Assembly (NCBI RefSeq): GCF_945957355.1
Contig: NZ_CAMFKM010000014.1
Span: 100,391-164,390, forward strand
Direction: 5' to 3'
From: an uncultured Reyranella sp.
GTDB taxonomy: Bacteria; Pseudomonadota; Alphaproteobacteria; Reyranellales; Reyranellaceae
Length of the DNA: 64,000 bases
Below are positions 18,962-27,182 of the stretch, piece by piece. The notes beneath the pieces were generated by a model that made no database searches, was not told the DNA's origin, and saw only the letters and a program-made list of their open reading frames with translations. Position 1 is the stretch's first letter; each line of letters begins with the position of its first letter. The translations under genes were made by a program, and so were the position numbers.

Positions 18962-19993
18962 ATGCCGACGCTGCGCTCCCTGGAAGCTCTCGAAAGCGAG
19001 GGCCTCCTCCTGCCCGACCCGCGCCTGCCGGACGCCGCGCAGGCCATGGCGATCGCCATTACCCCGGAGATGGCGGCGCTGATCGACCGGTCGCGGCTGG
19101 CCGACGATCCGATCGCCCGGCAGTTCGTGCCGAGCGGCGCCGAGGCCGAGGTCTCGCCCGACGAGCTGGCCGATCCGATCGGCGACGAGGCGCGCTCGCC
19201 CGTGAAGGGCATCGTCCATCGCTATCCCGACCGTGTCCTGCTGAAGCCGCTGCATGTCTGCCCGGTCTATTGCCGGTTCTGCTTCCGCCGCGAGAAGGTC
19301 GGTCCGGGCGGCGAGGCCCTGTCAGCCGAGGAGCTGGCGGCGGCGCTGGCCTATATCCGCAGCCGGCCGGAAATCTGGGAAGTGATCCTGACCGGTGGCG
19401 ATCCGCTGATGCTCGCGCCGCGCCGGCTGGCCGAGCTGATGGCCGCACTCGATGCGATCCCCCACGTGGCCATCGTGCGCCTGCACAGCCGCGTGCCGAT
19501 CGTCGATCCTGAACGGGTCACCGCCGGGCTGGTGCGGGCCCTCAAGCCCGGCCGGGTCGGCGTCTGGCTGGCCGTTCATTGCAATCATGCGCGCGAGCTC
19601 AGCCCCCCGACCCGTGCAGCCCTGGCGAGACTTGCCGACGCCGGCCTGCCGCTGATGGGTCAGACGGTGCTGCTGAAGGGCGTGAACGACGATGTCGAGA
19701 CCCTAGAGCAGCTCATGCGCGCGCTGGTGACGGCCCGGGTAAAGCCCTACTACCTGCATCATCCCGACCTGGTGCGCGGCACGGGTCATTTCCGGGTGTC
19801 CATTGCCGAGGGTCAGGCGCTGATGAGGGCCCTGCGCGGCCGCCTCTCCGGGCTCGCCCAGCCGACCTACGTGCTGGACGTGCCGGGCGGTCACGGAAAG
19901 GTGCCGGTCGGCCCCTCCTACCTGGCCGACGATCCCGGGGCTCTGACGGTCGAGGACGTCTTCGGCGGGCAGCACCGCTACCCGCCCGGCTGA
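18962..19993 (+). CDS. KamA/EpmB-family radical SAM lysine 2,3-aminomutase-like protein
   Basis: A protein of about 343 residues. The radical-SAM cluster motif CPVYCRFC has cysteines at 100, 104 and 107. It is followed by LTGGDPLML (SAM-binding GGE-like motif) and, near the end, PGGHGKVPVGP, which holds the PLP-binding lysine of this family. EpmB-type members convert (R)-lysine to beta-lysine for elongation factor P; clostridial KamA degrades lysine. The length is that of EpmB-type proteins. No efp or epmA lies in the window. The frame opens at TTG 18929, but ATG 18962 matches family starts. Confidence 0.9.
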   Translation: MPTLRSLEALESEGLLLPDPRLPDAAQAMAIAITPEMAALIDRSRLADDPIARQFVPSGAEAEVSPDELADPIGDEARSPVKGIVHRYPDRVLLKPLHVCPVYCRFCFRREKVGPGGEALSAEELAAALAYIRSRPEIWEVILTGGDPLMLAPRRLAELMAALDAIPHVAIVRLHSRVPIVDPERVTAGLVRALKPGRVGVWLAVHCNHARELSPPTRAALARLADAGLPLMGQTVLLKGVNDDVETLEQLMRALVTARVKPYYLHHPDLVRGTGHFRVSIAEGQALMRALRGRLSGLAQPTYVLDVPGGHGKVPVGPSYLADDPGALTVEDVFGGQHRYPPG

Positions 19994-20025
19994 CCCTTCC
20001 GCCATTAGAATTTCTCGCGGGCGCC

Positions 20026-20949
20026 TCAGCGACGGGCCGTCGGCGCCAGGGCCGGACGCACGGTCCGCGCCTGCGGTGCGGCCAGCTCCTCGACCAGCCA
20101 TTCCTCGAAGGCCTTGGTCTTGGGACGGCTGACCGAGGCCGGCGGGCAGACGAACCACCAGGCCTTGCCGCTGTCGACAATCTGCTCGAACGGCTGGAAC
20201 AGCCGGCCTTCCGAGAGCTCCTCTCGGAACAGTTGTGGCGGACCGACCGCTACACCCGCGCCTTCCATCGCCGCTTCCACCGCGATCATCGTCGAGTCGA
20301 AGGTGAGAACCCTCTTGGGCTTGAAGTCGCCGAGGCCGACGGCGCGCAGCCAGATCGGCCATTCAGGGTCATGTGTCATATCGATGAAGGGCACGCGCTT
20401 CAGGTCGTCGAGCGTCTTCAGCTTGTCATGGTAGCGCTTGCCGCAGAGCGGCGTCAGCACGTCGCTGAACAGCCTCGTTGCATGCAGTTCGGGCTCCGGC
20501 TGCACCGTGAACCTGATCGCGCAGTCGACATCCTCGCGCGCGAAGTCGACACGCTTCTGGCTCGTCGTCATGCGAACCTCGATCTCGGGATGCTTGGCCT
20601 GGAAGCGATGCAGGCGCGGCACCAGCCAGCCCAGCGCAAAGGTCGTGACGAGACTGACGTTCAGCGTGCCGGAGTTGGCCTTGCGGCCGACCCGCTCCAG
20701 CGCGTTGGTCATGCGGTCGAACGCATCGCGCAGATCCGGCAGCAGCGCCTCGCCTTCGCTGGTGATCTCGAGCCCGCGCGGACGGCGCACGAACAGGGCG
20801 ACGCCGAGCCTCTCCTCGAGCGCCTTCACCTGGTGGCTGACGGCGGCCTGCGTGACGTGAAGCTCTTCGGCGGCGTGGGTGAAACTGGCGTGACGGGCAG
20901 CGGCCTCGAAGGCGCGCAAGGCGTTGAGCGGTAGTTGCGAACGGCTCAT
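20026..20949 (-). CDS. LysR-family (GcvA-type) transcriptional regulator
   Basis: A 307-residue regulator that is clearly related to the one at 61-963 along its whole length (LNALRAFEAAARHASFT, VTQAAVSHQVKALEERLG, FAREDVDCAIRF). The HTH spans about residues 5-65 and the effector domain about 95-295. It is divergent from the DUF1127 gene at 21091, the same arrangement as the first pair. Two short perfect dyads in the intergenic region (20964-20978 and 21006-21020) are candidate operators. Confidence 0.93.
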   Translation of the reverse strand: MSRSQLPLNALRAFEAAARHASFTHAAEELHVTQAAVSHQVKALEERLGVALFVRRPRGLEITSEGEALLPDLRDAFDRMTNALERVGRKANSGTLNVSLVTTFALGWLVPRLHRFQAKHPEIEVRMTTSQKRVDFAREDVDCAIRFTVQPEPELHATRLFSDVLTPLCGKRYHDKLKTLDDLKRVPFIDMTHDPEWPIWLRAVGLGDFKPKRVLTFDSTMIAVEAAMEGAGVAVGPPQLFREELSEGRLFQPFEQIVDSGKAWWFVCPPASVSRPKTKAFEEWLVEELAAPQARTVRPALAPTARR

Positions 20950-20963
20950 CTAGGACACACGCT

Positions 20964-20978
20964 CATAGAAATTCTATG
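20964..20978. promoter_or_regulatory. Perfect dyad CATAGAA-N-TTCTATG upstream of lysR
   Basis: A 15-bp perfect inverted repeat that starts 15 bp before the lysR start codon. AT-rich interrupted dyads of this size are typical LysR-type binding sites, so autoregulation is plausible. The assignment is by position. Confidence 0.5.
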
Positions 20979-21005
20979 CCTCCCCCGAGCTTTCATCCTT
21001 TGCAA

Positions 21006-21020
21006 GTATCCACAGGATAC
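21006..21020. promoter_or_regulatory. Perfect dyad GTATCC-ACA-GGATAC upstream of DUF1127 gene
   Basis: A 15-bp perfect inverted repeat located 70 bp before the DUF1127 start and 28 bp from the first dyad. The pair could form the two-site (recognition plus activation) arrangement of LysR regulators. The half-site resembles a DnaA box at 8 of 9 positions, probably by chance. Confidence 0.45.
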
Positions 21021-21090
21021 AGCAAATTCAGGCCAGAAACGAGGCGCAACTGCCGATTCCCGGCCTCATCGCCTCAAGCGGAGCTAAGTC

Positions 21091-21327
21091 ATGTCGATCG
21101 TATCCAACGTGCGGATGGTCCGCGCGGATGCCCCTTCCTTCTCGTTCGGCCGCGTGATGTCGCTGCTGGCGGGCACGGTCGCGGTCGGGATCGAGAAAGC
21201 CATGACCCGAGCCGAACTCGCCCGTTCGCGACATCAGCTGGCCCAGCTGGACGAACGACTGCTGCGGGATATCGGCATCGACCGGGCAACCGCCCGGTTC
21301 GAGGCGACCAAGCCTTTCTGGTCCTAG
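21091..21327 (+). CDS. DUF1127 small protein
   Basis: A 78-residue protein. The N-terminal half (about residues 1-40) is variable, and the C-terminal half is DUF1127: RAELARSRHQLAQLDERLLRDIGI followed by the conserved C-terminal motif KPFWS. It is a paralogue in organisation of the protein at 1080-1283, again divergent from a GcvA-like LysR gene. The role is unknown; DUF1127 proteins are often induced by stress or carbon shifts. The ATG is preceded by GGAG (21079-21082). Confidence 0.85.
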   Translation: MSIVSNVRMVRADAPSFSFGRVMSLLAGTVAVGIEKAMTRAELARSRHQLAQLDERLLRDIGIDRATARFEATKPFWS

Positions 21328-21387
21328 CCGGAATTGCCGGCGGGCACCGGATAGAGCAGGTTCGGGTCGTGGTGCTTTGATGGCGCC

Positions 21388-22509
21388 ATGACCCAACATC
21401 CTCTTTCCTTTCCCGCCGTGGTCCTCGCCACTTCCCTTCTTCCCGAACCGGAGAGCTGCTGGGACGCCGTCCAGCGGCGCGACCGGGCCTACAACGGCCG
21501 CTTCTGGTTCTCGGTCAGGACGACCGGGGTCTATTGCCTGCCGTCGTGCGCGGCCCGTCCGCCGTTGCGGCGCAACGTCGACTTCCACGCCTCGCCCGAG
21601 GCGGCGGAAGCGGCGGGTTTCCGTGCGTGCAAGCGATGCAAGCCGCGCGACTGGCAGGCCGAGGCGGGCCTCAGCCGGCCGGTGGCGCGCGCCTGTGCGC
21701 TGTTCGACGCCGGCGATGCCGACAGCCCGCCCTCGCTGGCCGAGGTGTCGCGCAAGGTCGGCCTGTCGAGCGGCGCCCTGGGCAAGCGTTTCCTGGCCGA
21801 ACTGGGCGTCGCGCCGCGCGACTGGCTGGTCGCGCGCAAGCGCGAGCGGTTCCGCAGCGCCCTGCGCGGCGGCGCCAGCGTGGCCGATGCGATCTACGGC
21901 GCGGGCTACGGCTCGCCGAGCCGCGTCTACGAGAGCAGCGACAAGGCGCTGGGCATGACGCCCGCGACGTACGCCAAAGGCGGCGCCGGCGCGCACATCG
22001 ACTACACCACGGTCGACTCCGACTATGGCCGGGTGCTGGTGGCAGCGACCGAGAAGGGCATCGCCGCCGTGTTCCTGGGCGATGACGACCGCGCCCTCGA
22101 AAAAGACCTGAAACGGGACTTCCCGGCCGCAGAGATCCAACGCAACGACGACGTCCTCGGCCCGCGCGTCAGAGGCGTGCTGTCGCGCCTCTACGGCCGC
22201 AAGCCCTCGGCCCTCGACGCGCCCGACGTGCCGCTCGACATCCTGGGGACCGCCTTCCAGTGGAAGGTGTGGAAGGCGCTGACCGAGATCCCGGCCGGCG
22301 AGACCCGCACCTATGGCGAGATCGCCCGCAGCATCGGCGAGCCCAAGGCGGCGCGCGCGGTGGGACGCGCCTGCGCCACCAACCAGGCCGCCGTGGTCAT
22401 CCCGTGTCATCGCGCCGTGGAATCGAGCGGCGCGCTGACCGGCTATCGCTGGGGCGTGGCGCGCAAGGAACGGCTGCTGGCCGAGGAACGCCGGCGCAGC
22501 AGCAGGTAG
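21388..22509 (+). CDS. ada: Bifunctional methylated-DNA repair protein and transcriptional activator Ada
   Basis: A 373-residue three-domain protein. The N-terminal Ada zinc domain has cysteines at 50, 54, 81 and 84, with the exact spacing of E. coli C38/C42/C69/C72; C50 would accept methyl groups from phosphotriesters. An AraC-type HTH follows at about 115-200. The C-terminal O6-methylguanine methyltransferase has the acceptor PCHR with Cys 340. Methylation of the N-terminal Cys would turn it into an activator of its own gene and other alkylation-repair genes. No ada-box was identified. Its 3' end overlaps the convergent smr gene by 67 bp. Confidence 0.95.
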   Translation: MTQHPLSFPAVVLATSLLPEPESCWDAVQRRDRAYNGRFWFSVRTTGVYCLPSCAARPPLRRNVDFHASPEAAEAAGFRACKRCKPRDWQAEAGLSRPVARACALFDAGDADSPPSLAEVSRKVGLSSGALGKRFLAELGVAPRDWLVARKRERFRSALRGGASVADAIYGAGYGSPSRVYESSDKALGMTPATYAKGGAGAHIDYTTVDSDYGRVLVAATEKGIAAVFLGDDDRALEKDLKRDFPAAEIQRNDDVLGPRVRGVLSRLYGRKPSALDAPDVPLDILGTAFQWKVWKALTEIPAGETRTYGEIARSIGEPKAARAVGRACATNQAAVVIPCHRAVESSGALTGYRWGVARKERLLAEERRRSSR

Positions 22510-23042
22510 AAGGCGCCCGTACCGCCATGATGGGCATGGGCGGCGCGGACCGCCCGCACCCGGTCGCGATTGTCGCCACGGTTCAGCCAGCCCACGAACT
22601 CTGCCCGGATGCGGCCGTCGATCGTGCGGTCGCCTTCGCGGCGCAGCCCCTTGCCGGTCACGACCAGCACGACACGCATGTCCTGCGCCGTTACTCGTTC
22701 CAGGAACCGCGTCACGGCCCGCTCGGCCGCGGCCAGGGTCATGCCGTGCAGGTCGATGGTCGCTTCCGGCGCCAGCTTGCGCCGCGACAGGGCGCGCGAG
22801 ACGTCGCGGTCGAACTGCCGGCCATCCGGCGACAGCTCGGGAACGCTCGGCCGGGCAGGCAGCGGGCGAGGTTTCGGGAGAAGCGCCTCTGTCGGCCTGG
22901 ACTTCACGGATCTGGCCGCGGGCGCCCGCGCGGACCCCGGCCCGGCTTCCACCGCCGGAACGCGCGCCGCGGCCGCCCGCTTTCGCTTGAGCGGCTTCAC
23001 GTCGGCCATCGCCGCGGCGAACAATTCGACGTCCTTCACCAT
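22443..23042 (-). CDS. Smr/MutS2-type domain protein
   Basis: A 199-residue protein. A low-complexity basic, Pro/Ala-rich N-terminal half (about 1-85) precedes an Smr domain with the signature IDLHGMTLAAAERAV, VLVVTGKG and the late GGTGAFYLLLRRR. Smr domains bind nucleic acid and some are endonucleases involved in ribosome rescue or recombination control. This is the common alphaproteobacterial stand-alone form. The last 22 codons overlap the 3' end of ada on the other strand. It is divergent from the TPR gene at 23090. Confidence 0.9.
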   Translation of the reverse strand: MVKDVELFAAAMADVKPLKRKRAAAARVPAVEAGPGSARAPAARSVKSRPTEALLPKPRPLPARPSVPELSPDGRQFDRDVSRALSRRKLAPEATIDLHGMTLAAAERAVTRFLERVTAQDMRVVLVVTGKGLRREGDRTIDGRIRAEFVGWLNRGDNRDRVRAVRAAHAHHGGTGAFYLLLRRRSSASSRSLRATPQR

Positions 23043-23089
23043 GCCATTTCGTCTAGCCTTGGCCGTGGGGCGGGTCTACACAGCCCGGC

Positions 23090-24445
23090 ATGGCCATCGC
23101 GCCCCCCTCCCGGCCCCCCGGCCAGCCACAACCCGATCCCGACCTCCAGAGCGGCCTGCAGTATCTGCGTGCAGGCTGGTACGACCGCGCCGAGCCGCTG
23201 TTCAAGAGCGCGCGCGTGCGGCACGGCGACCGCCCCGACATCCTGCACTATCTGGCCGTCTGCCTGTCGCAGCGCGGCGCCGTGAAGGAAGCCGAGGGTC
23301 TGTGGCGCAAGGCCGTGGCGAAGGATCCGAACGAGCCGATGCTGCTCTACAATCTCGGCCTCGCCTCCCGTCGCCTCGGCAATCTCGACGAGGCGGCGCG
23401 CCGCTTCCGCGACACGATCCGCCAGGCGCCCAGTCATGTCGAAGCAAGGCTGGCGCTGGCCTCCGTGCACATGGACACCGGCCGCTTCGCCGCCGCCGAA
23501 CGCGAACTGTCGGAGTTCGTGGCCAACGTCGATCGCGCCATCCATGAACATGGGACCGAGGCGCTGAAGCCCCTGCAGGCGCGTGCGCGCAACATGCTGG
23601 GCTATGCGCTCTATCGCCTGGGCCGTCATTCGGCCGCGATCGAGATCTTCGACATGGCGCTGGAAGACGCCGGCGACAATGCCGAGCGCCGCGGCCAGAT
23701 CATGGGCGACCGTTCGCTCTCCCTGGCCGCCCTCGGCCACTACGACGAAGCCATTGCCGAGGCCGGCCGGGCGCTCGAACTGGCACCGGCCAGCGCCACG
23801 TTGAGCCATACGCTGGGCTACGTCCTCTATTTCAGCGGCCGTCCGAGCGACGCCATCCCGATGATCGAGAAGGCGCTGCAGCTCGATCCGGCCTTCGGCC
23901 AGGCCTACAATACCCTGGCGCTGGCGCGGTCCGCAGCCGGCCAGCCGGAACAGGCCGTCGGCATCCTCGAGAAGGTTCTGGAACGCAACCCTCTCGATCA
24001 GGAGACGATCCTCCAGCTCTCCAACCTGCACGTCCAGGCCGGGCGGTTCGAGGAGGCCATCCGGATTCTGGAGCCCTACCTGAAAGTCGTGTCCGGGGAC
24101 GCCCGGGCGATGAACAACCAGGGGCTGGCGCTTCTCGGTCTCAAGCGGTTCGACGATGCGCGGCGCATCCTGAAGAAGGCCGCGAAGGTCTCACCGGAGG
24201 AACCGTTCGTGCAGACCAATTACGGGCGCGCCCTCATGGGGCTGGGGCGGGCGGCCGAAGCGCGGGCCCACCACGAGCAGGCGTTGCGCGCGCTGCCGGA
24301 CGATACGCGGCTTCTGGTCCACTACGGAATATGCCTCGCCGCGCTGGGCGAATCCGACCGGGCCCGGGAAACGCTGGACTCTGCCCTGGCCGCCGACCCG
24401 AGCAACGAGGAAGCCCTGCTCGCGCGCGCGGGCCTGGACGCATGA
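23090..24445 (+). CDS. Tetratricopeptide-repeat protein
   Basis: A 451-residue protein made almost wholly of TPRs (about 10-11 units, e.g. LARSAAGQPEQAVGILEKVL, TNYGRALMGLGRAAEARAHH). There is no clear signal peptide, so it is probably cytoplasmic, though a short proline-rich N-terminus makes this uncertain. The partner is unknown. Its stop overlaps the ATG of the YggS gene (ATGA), which in turn overlaps mutM, suggesting a translationally coupled operon. Confidence 0.85.
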   Translation: MAIAPPSRPPGQPQPDPDLQSGLQYLRAGWYDRAEPLFKSARVRHGDRPDILHYLAVCLSQRGAVKEAEGLWRKAVAKDPNEPMLLYNLGLASRRLGNLDEAARRFRDTIRQAPSHVEARLALASVHMDTGRFAAAERELSEFVANVDRAIHEHGTEALKPLQARARNMLGYALYRLGRHSAAIEIFDMALEDAGDNAERRGQIMGDRSLSLAALGHYDEAIAEAGRALELAPASATLSHTLGYVLYFSGRPSDAIPMIEKALQLDPAFGQAYNTLALARSAAGQPEQAVGILEKVLERNPLDQETILQLSNLHVQAGRFEEAIRILEPYLKVVSGDARAMNNQGLALLGLKRFDDARRILKKAAKVSPEEPFVQTNYGRALMGLGRAAEARAHHEQALRALPDDTRLLVHYGICLAALGESDRARETLDSALAADPSNEEALLARAGLDA

Positions 24446-25140
24446 GCAGCGGCGCCGATCGTCTGGCCGAGGTCACGGGCCGCATCGCCGAAGCCGCGCG
24501 GGCATCGGGTCGTTCGCCTTCCGACGTCACCCTGGTCGCCGTCTCGAAGACCCATGGCGCCGACCGGGTCCGCGAACTGCTGGAGGTCGGCCATCGCGTG
24601 TTCGGCGAGAACCGCGTCCAGGAAGCCGAGGGCAAATTTCCGGAGCTGAAGGCCGCCTGGCCCGATCTCGAACTGCACCTGATCGGTCCGCTGCAGACCA
24701 ACAAGGCCCGCGATGCCGTCGCCCTGTTCGACGTCATACAGTCGGTCGACCGCGAGCGCCTCGCCGCCGCCCTGGTCAAGGAGATGGAACGGCTGGGCCG
24801 CCGGCCTGCCTGCTACATCCAGGTCAACACCGGCGAGGAGCCGCAGAAGGCAGGCATTCTCCCGAAGGACGTCGATGCCTTCGTCGCCCTCTGCCGCGAT
24901 CAGTACAAGTTGCCGATCGTCGGCCTGATGTGCATCCCGCCGGTCGACGAGGAGCCGGCCCTGCATTTCGCGCTGCTGGCCAAGATGGCGGCGCGCAACG
25001 GTCTGGCCAGGCTCAGCATGGGCATGAGCGCCGACTACGAGACGGCGGTCCGCATGGGCGCCACCCATGTGCGCGTCGGCAGCGCCCTGTTCGGCTCCCG
25101 CCCGCCGCTGTCGCCCCCCCAACCGAAGGCCGATGCCTGA
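24442..25140 (+). CDS. YggS/PLPBP-family pyridoxal phosphate homeostasis protein
   Basis: A 232-residue PLP-binding TIM-barrel protein. The PLP lysine is Lys36 in VAVSKTHG; HLIGPLQTNKAR, YIQVNTGEEPQKAG and LSMGMSADYETAV are family signatures. It has no classical enzyme activity; it buffers PLP and influences amino acid pools. The frame opens at 24331, but the ATG at 24442 overlaps the TPR stop and gives the normal family start. Confidence 0.95.
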   Translation: MSSGADRLAEVTGRIAEAARASGRSPSDVTLVAVSKTHGADRVRELLEVGHRVFGENRVQEAEGKFPELKAAWPDLELHLIGPLQTNKARDAVALFDVIQSVDRERLAAALVKEMERLGRRPACYIQVNTGEEPQKAGILPKDVDAFVALCRDQYKLPIVGLMCIPPVDEEPALHFALLAKMAARNGLARLSMGMSADYETAVRMGATHVRVGSALFGSRPPLSPPQPKADA

Positions 25141-25972
25141 ACTGCCCGAGGTCGAGACCGTCCGGCGCGGGCTGATGCCGCGCCTGGTCGGTCGGCGCAT
25201 CGTGCGACTGCAGCAGCGCCGGGCAGACCTGCGGGTGCCCCTGCCGGCGAAGTTCGCCACCAGGGTCGAGGGGCGAGCGGTCACCGGCATCGACCGGCGC
25301 GCCAAGTACCTGCTGGTCCGGCTGGATGACGGCCAGACCCTGATCGTCCATCTCGGCATGTCGGGCCGCATGACCCTGCACGATGCCGAAACCGCGGCAA
25401 GCCATCCGCTGGACCGGCACGATCATGTGGTGTTCGACATGGACGATGGCTGGCAGGTCCGCTTCAACGATGCGCGGCGCTTCGGCCTGATGGTGCTGGT
25501 GGCCAATGAGGCTGTCGCCACGCACAAGTACTTCAAGAGCCTGGGACCGGAACCGCTGGACGACGCCTTTACCGGAGATGTGCTGGCGGCCCGCCTCGCC
25601 GGACGCAAGACGCCGATCAAGGCGGCGTTGCTCGACCAGAAGACCCTGGTGGGCGTCGGCAACATCTATGCGTGCGAGGCGCTCTTCCTGGCCGGCATCT
25701 CGCCGCGCCGCTCCGCCCATACCGTGAAGGGGGAACGGGCGGGCCGCCTCGTCGAGGCGATCAAGCGCGTGCTGAAGCGTTCGATACAGGACGGCGGATC
25801 GACCCTGCGCGACCATGTCCAGCCGGGCGGTGAACTCGGCTATTTCCAGACGCGTTTCAACGTCTATGACCGGGCCGGCATCGCCTGCCCCACCCGCGAC
25901 TGCGGCCAGACGGTGCGCCGGCTCGTACAGGCCGGGCGATCCACCTTCTATTGCGCGCGCTGCCAGCGCTAG
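25133..25972 (+). CDS. mutM: Formamidopyrimidine-DNA glycosylase
   Basis: A 279-residue bifunctional glycosylase/AP lyase that removes 8-oxoguanine and formamidopyrimidines. After Met removal the N-terminal Pro2-Glu3 of MPELPEVETVRRGL are catalytic. The beta-hairpin Lys lies in RRAKYLLV, the H2TH region is LDQKTLVGVGNIYACEALF, and the C-terminal zinc finger uses four Cys (CPTRDC … CARC). The ATG at 25133 overlaps the yggS stop by 8 bp. It lies near ada and smr, giving a small DNA-maintenance neighbourhood. Confidence 0.96.
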   Translation: MPELPEVETVRRGLMPRLVGRRIVRLQQRRADLRVPLPAKFATRVEGRAVTGIDRRAKYLLVRLDDGQTLIVHLGMSGRMTLHDAETAASHPLDRHDHVVFDMDDGWQVRFNDARRFGLMVLVANEAVATHKYFKSLGPEPLDDAFTGDVLAARLAGRKTPIKAALLDQKTLVGVGNIYACEALFLAGISPRRSAHTVKGERAGRLVEAIKRVLKRSIQDGGSTLRDHVQPGGELGYFQTRFNVYDRAGIACPTRDCGQTVRRLVQAGRSTFYCARCQR

Positions 25973-25998
25973 TTAAGGCACGCTCAAGGAGAACAAGA

Positions 25999-26781
25999 AT
26001 GACTGCGGCATACGAGAACATCCAGACTGAGACCAGGGGCCGGGTCGGCATCATCCGGCTGAACCGCCCGAAGGCCCTGAACGCCCTCTGCGCCGATCTG
26101 GTGCGAGAGCTCGGCCAGGCGCTCGATGCGTTCGAAGCCGATCCCGGCATCGGTTGCATGGTCCTCACCGGAAGCGACAAGGCGTTCGCGGCCGGTGCCG
26201 ACATCAAGGAGATGAAGGAGAAGACCTACCAGGACGTCTTCCTGCAGGACTTCATCACCGTCGGCTGGGAGAAGGTGAGCCAGGTCCGCAAGCCCATCGT
26301 CGCGGCGGTGGCGGGGTACGCCCTGGGCGGCGGCTGCGAGATGGCCATGATGTGTGACTTCATCATCGCTGCGGACAACGCCAAATTCGGCCAGCCCGAG
26401 ATCACGCTCGGGACCATTCCCGGTGCCGGCGGCACGCAGCGCCTGCCGCGCTTCGTCGGCAAGTCGAAGGCGATGGACATGGTCCTGACCGGGCGCATGA
26501 TGGATGCGGCCGAAGCCGAGCGCTGCGGCCTGGTCAGCCGGGTGGTCCCACTGGCCCAGCTCATGGACGACGCCATCGCCACGGCCGAGAAGATCGCAGG
26601 GATGTCACTGCCCGCCACCCTGGTCGCCAAGGAAGCGGTCAATCGGGCCTTCGAAACCACCCTCTCGGAGGGTGTTCGTTTCGAGCGCAGGACCTTTCAC
26701 GCAACTTTTGCCTTCGACGACCGGTCCGAGGGCATGGCCGCCTTCGCCGAAAAGCGCAAGCCGGGCTGGAAACACCGCTGA
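25999..26781 (+). CDS. Enoyl-CoA hydratase (crotonase family)
   Basis: A 260-residue crotonase that hydrates trans-2-enoyl-CoA in beta-oxidation or related degradation. The oxyanion-hole segment FAAGADIKEM and GYALGGGCEMAMMCD, and the catalytic Glu in GQPEITLGTIPGAGG, are present. Both glutamates expected in true hydratases are visible. The start at 25999 has AAGGAG (25985-25990) upstream; the frame extends further without one. It is 26 bp after mutM and could be co-transcribed. Confidence 0.93.
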   Translation: MTAAYENIQTETRGRVGIIRLNRPKALNALCADLVRELGQALDAFEADPGIGCMVLTGSDKAFAAGADIKEMKEKTYQDVFLQDFITVGWEKVSQVRKPIVAAVAGYALGGGCEMAMMCDFIIAADNAKFGQPEITLGTIPGAGGTQRLPRFVGKSKAMDMVLTGRMMDAAEAERCGLVSRVVPLAQLMDDAIATAEKIAGMSLPATLVAKEAVNRAFETTLSEGVRFERRTFHATFAFDDRSEGMAAFAEKRKPGWKHR

Positions 26782-26800
26782 TTTGGCCGGTTTGGCGCGC

Positions 26801-26829
26801 TTGACCGGCCCCCATGCGGCCCGTATAAG
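26801..26829 (+). promoter_or_regulatory. Strong sigma-70-type promoter of rpsT
   Basis: TTGACC (26801-26806), a 17-bp spacer and TATAAG (26824-26829) lie 28 bp before the rpsT ATG. Spacing and sequence are close to consensus, as expected for a ribosomal protein gene. Confidence 0.8.
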
Positions 26830-26856
26830 CGCGCCCTTCGAGCAACGAGGACTATT

Positions 26857-27120
26857 ATGGCTAATCACAAGTCGGCCGAGAAGCGCGCCCGCCAGACCGA
26901 GCGCCGCACCGCCGTGAATACGGCGCGCCGTAGCCGCGTGCGCGGCTCGGTGAAGAAGGTCGAGGAGGCGATTGCGTCCGGCGACAAGAAGGCCGCCCAG
27001 GACGCGCTGCGCGCGGCGCAGCCCGAGATCCAGCGCGGCGCCACCAAGCGCATCGTGACCAAGAACGCAGCCGCCCGCCGCGTGTCGCGCCTCTCGGCGC
27101 GCATCAAGGCGATGGCCTGA
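26857..27120 (+). CDS. rpsT: 30S ribosomal protein S20
   Basis: An 87-residue basic protein that binds 16S rRNA in the small subunit body. MANHKSAEKRARQTERR is the universal S20 start, and the rest is a helical Lys/Arg-rich protein. It has its own promoter and a terminator immediately downstream. The rpsT to dnaA neighbourhood is common in alphaproteobacteria. Confidence 0.98.
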   Translation: MANHKSAEKRARQTERRTAVNTARRSRVRGSVKKVEEAIASGDKKAAQDALRAAQPEIQRGATKRIVTKNAAARRVSRLSARIKAMA

Positions 27121-27151
27121 CGCTTACCGATATCCTGCTTCAGGGTTTGTG

Positions 27152-27182
27152 AACGCCGCTCCTTCGAGCGGCGTTTTCTTTT
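27152..27182 (+). terminator. Rho-independent terminator of rpsT
   Basis: AACGCCGCT (27152-27160), a CCTTCG loop and AGCGGCGTT (27167-27175) are followed by a T-rich tract (TTTCTTTT), 31 bp after the rpsT stop. Confidence 0.9.

Noticed and set aside
21007..21014. TATCCACA as a DnaA box
   Set aside because: It is an isolated near-match that forms half of a perfect dyad next to a lysR gene, so an operator is more likely.
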